From NCBI RefSeq assembly GCF_900104695.1, contig NZ_FNSW01000001.1:186001-250000 (forward strand): a stretch of DNA of 64,000 nucleotides, given 5' to 3'. Origin of the DNA: Paenibacillus sp. GP183. GTDB lineage: Bacteria; Bacillota; Bacilli; Paenibacillales; NBRC-103111. Position numbers and translations under genes: made by a program. The notes under the pieces were generated by a model. The model saw only the letters and a list, made by a program, of their open reading frames with translations. It was not told where the DNA came from and did no database searches. This document shows, piece by piece, positions 63,373 to 64,000 of the stretch; the stretch's first letter is position 1, and each line of letters begins with the position of its first letter.

Positions 63373-64000
63373 ATGCTCGCTAATGCCCGAATGGGCTCAA
63401 AAGCACTGTGGCTGTTGGTAACCATCGTCATTCTTGTTTTGGCTGCTGTGTCCTTGTTTCCTTTTCTATGGATGATCTTGACTTCCTTTAAAACGGCGGG
63501 AGAGATCAATATGATGCCGCCAAACATCCTGCCAGCGCATTGGTTATGGGGAAATTATGTGCATGCCTGGAACAAGCCGGAATCGACGTTTGGGGCTTAT
63601 TTCTATAACACCGTCATCATCGCCGGATTGGGGACGCTGCTTCAGATGGTGATTTGCATACCAATCTCTTATTCAATTACCCATTTCCGTTTCAAAGGCC
63701 GGCAATTGATCTTCATGCTGGTATTATCGACGATGCTGATCCCTTACGATATCACGTTAATCCCCAACTTTGTTACGATGCGGCACATGCCTTTTGCAGG
63801 TGGAAACAATTGGTTAGGAGATGGGGGTCAAGGGTTCTACGACAGCTATATGGGTGTGATGCTGCCCTTTTTCGCTGATGCGTTTACCATCTTTCTGCTT
63901 AGGCAAGCATTTCTGTCCGTCCCTCGAAATTATTGGGAGGCTGCGCAGGTAGACGGTATGAATCATTTCGCTTACTTATGGAGGGTTCTGATTCCTTTGG
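63373..64000 (+). CDS. Sugar ABC transporter permease, MalG type (3' end cut by window)
   Basis: Starts at ATG 63373, with GGAGGG a few bases upstream; ATG 63367 abuts the site. It is open to base 64000. Visible: LFPFLWMILTSFKTAGEINM at the first helix and the EAA-type motif NYWEAAQVDGMNHFAYLWRV, LIPL before the cut. Fifteen bases after the MalF-type gene, so one operon. Confidence 0.95.
   Translation, partial: MLANARMGSKALWLLVTIVILVLAAVSLFPFLWMILTSFKTAGEINMMPPNILPAHWLWGNYVHAWNKPESTFGAYFYNTVIIAGLGTLLQMVICIPISYSITHFRFKGRQLIFMLVLSTMLIPYDITLIPNFVTMRHMPFAGGNNWLGDGGQGFYDSYMGVMLPFFADAFTIFLLRQAFLSVPRNYWEAAQVDGMNHFAYLWRVLIPL

Overview
The window looks like a chromosomal segment of a spore-forming, low-to-mid GC Bacillota, most probably Paenibacillus or a close relative. 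The evidence is the spoIIGA-sigE-sigG cluster, the ylmC-to-divIVA division cluster leading into a T-box-controlled ileS, an LL-diaminopimelate aminotransferase (dapL), a PyrR-attenuated pyr operon, an SLH-domain protein, and strong AGGAGG-type ribosome binding sites throughout. Species assignment is inference; no rRNA gene is present.

Layout. 1-2545: sporulation sigma factor cluster (3' part of spoIIGA, sigE, sigG). 2679-6840: ylmC, pgeF/ylmD, ylmE, sepF, ylmG, ylmH, divIVA. 6833-8050: a non-coding region with two copies of a hairpin-rich repeat flanking the ileS T-box leader. 8092-14907: ileS, a DUF5665-like gene, a DksA-type zinc finger gene (minus strand), lspA, an RluA-type pseudouridine synthase and dapL. 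14933-23722: pyr operon (pyrR-B-C-carA-carB-F-E) behind a sigma-A promoter and a PyrR attenuator; pyrK and pyrD are absent. 23815-25535: tandem hairpin repeats split by an IS4-family element. 25651-29953: minus-strand MFS exporter, DinB-like, GNAT and M20 peptidase genes.

30232-46082 is the most unusual part: two adjacent export loci built on the same plan. Locus 1 has a MacB-type ATPase, a lipoprotein adaptor, a very large FtsX-type permease, a second ATPase with an AbrB-like C-terminal extension, an orphan family-1 solute-binding lipoprotein, and a secreted multi-domain beta-rich protein. Locus 2 has an RND pump, a lipoprotein adaptor and a second secreted protein of similar domain texture. 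It is preceded by a helically phased array of GTCATA repeats.

46265-52xxx: a polysaccharide deacetylase with a Tyr/Gly/Pro-rich N-terminal half, a YjcG-like gene, a 54-codon ORF, two CAU-anticodon tRNAs, a holin-like gene, a signal-peptide-bearing Hcp-fold protein (minus strand), a small membrane protein, a metallophosphoesterase, and an ECF sigma/anti-sigma pair. 53135-56549: an IS1182-family element with an IS5-type element inserted in its leader. 56559-64000: an SLH+PrcB-like protein, a Gfo/Idh/MocA oxidoreductase, small hypothetical genes, Hsp20, a KinB-like histidine kinase, and the start of a sugar ABC permease pair that runs off the window.
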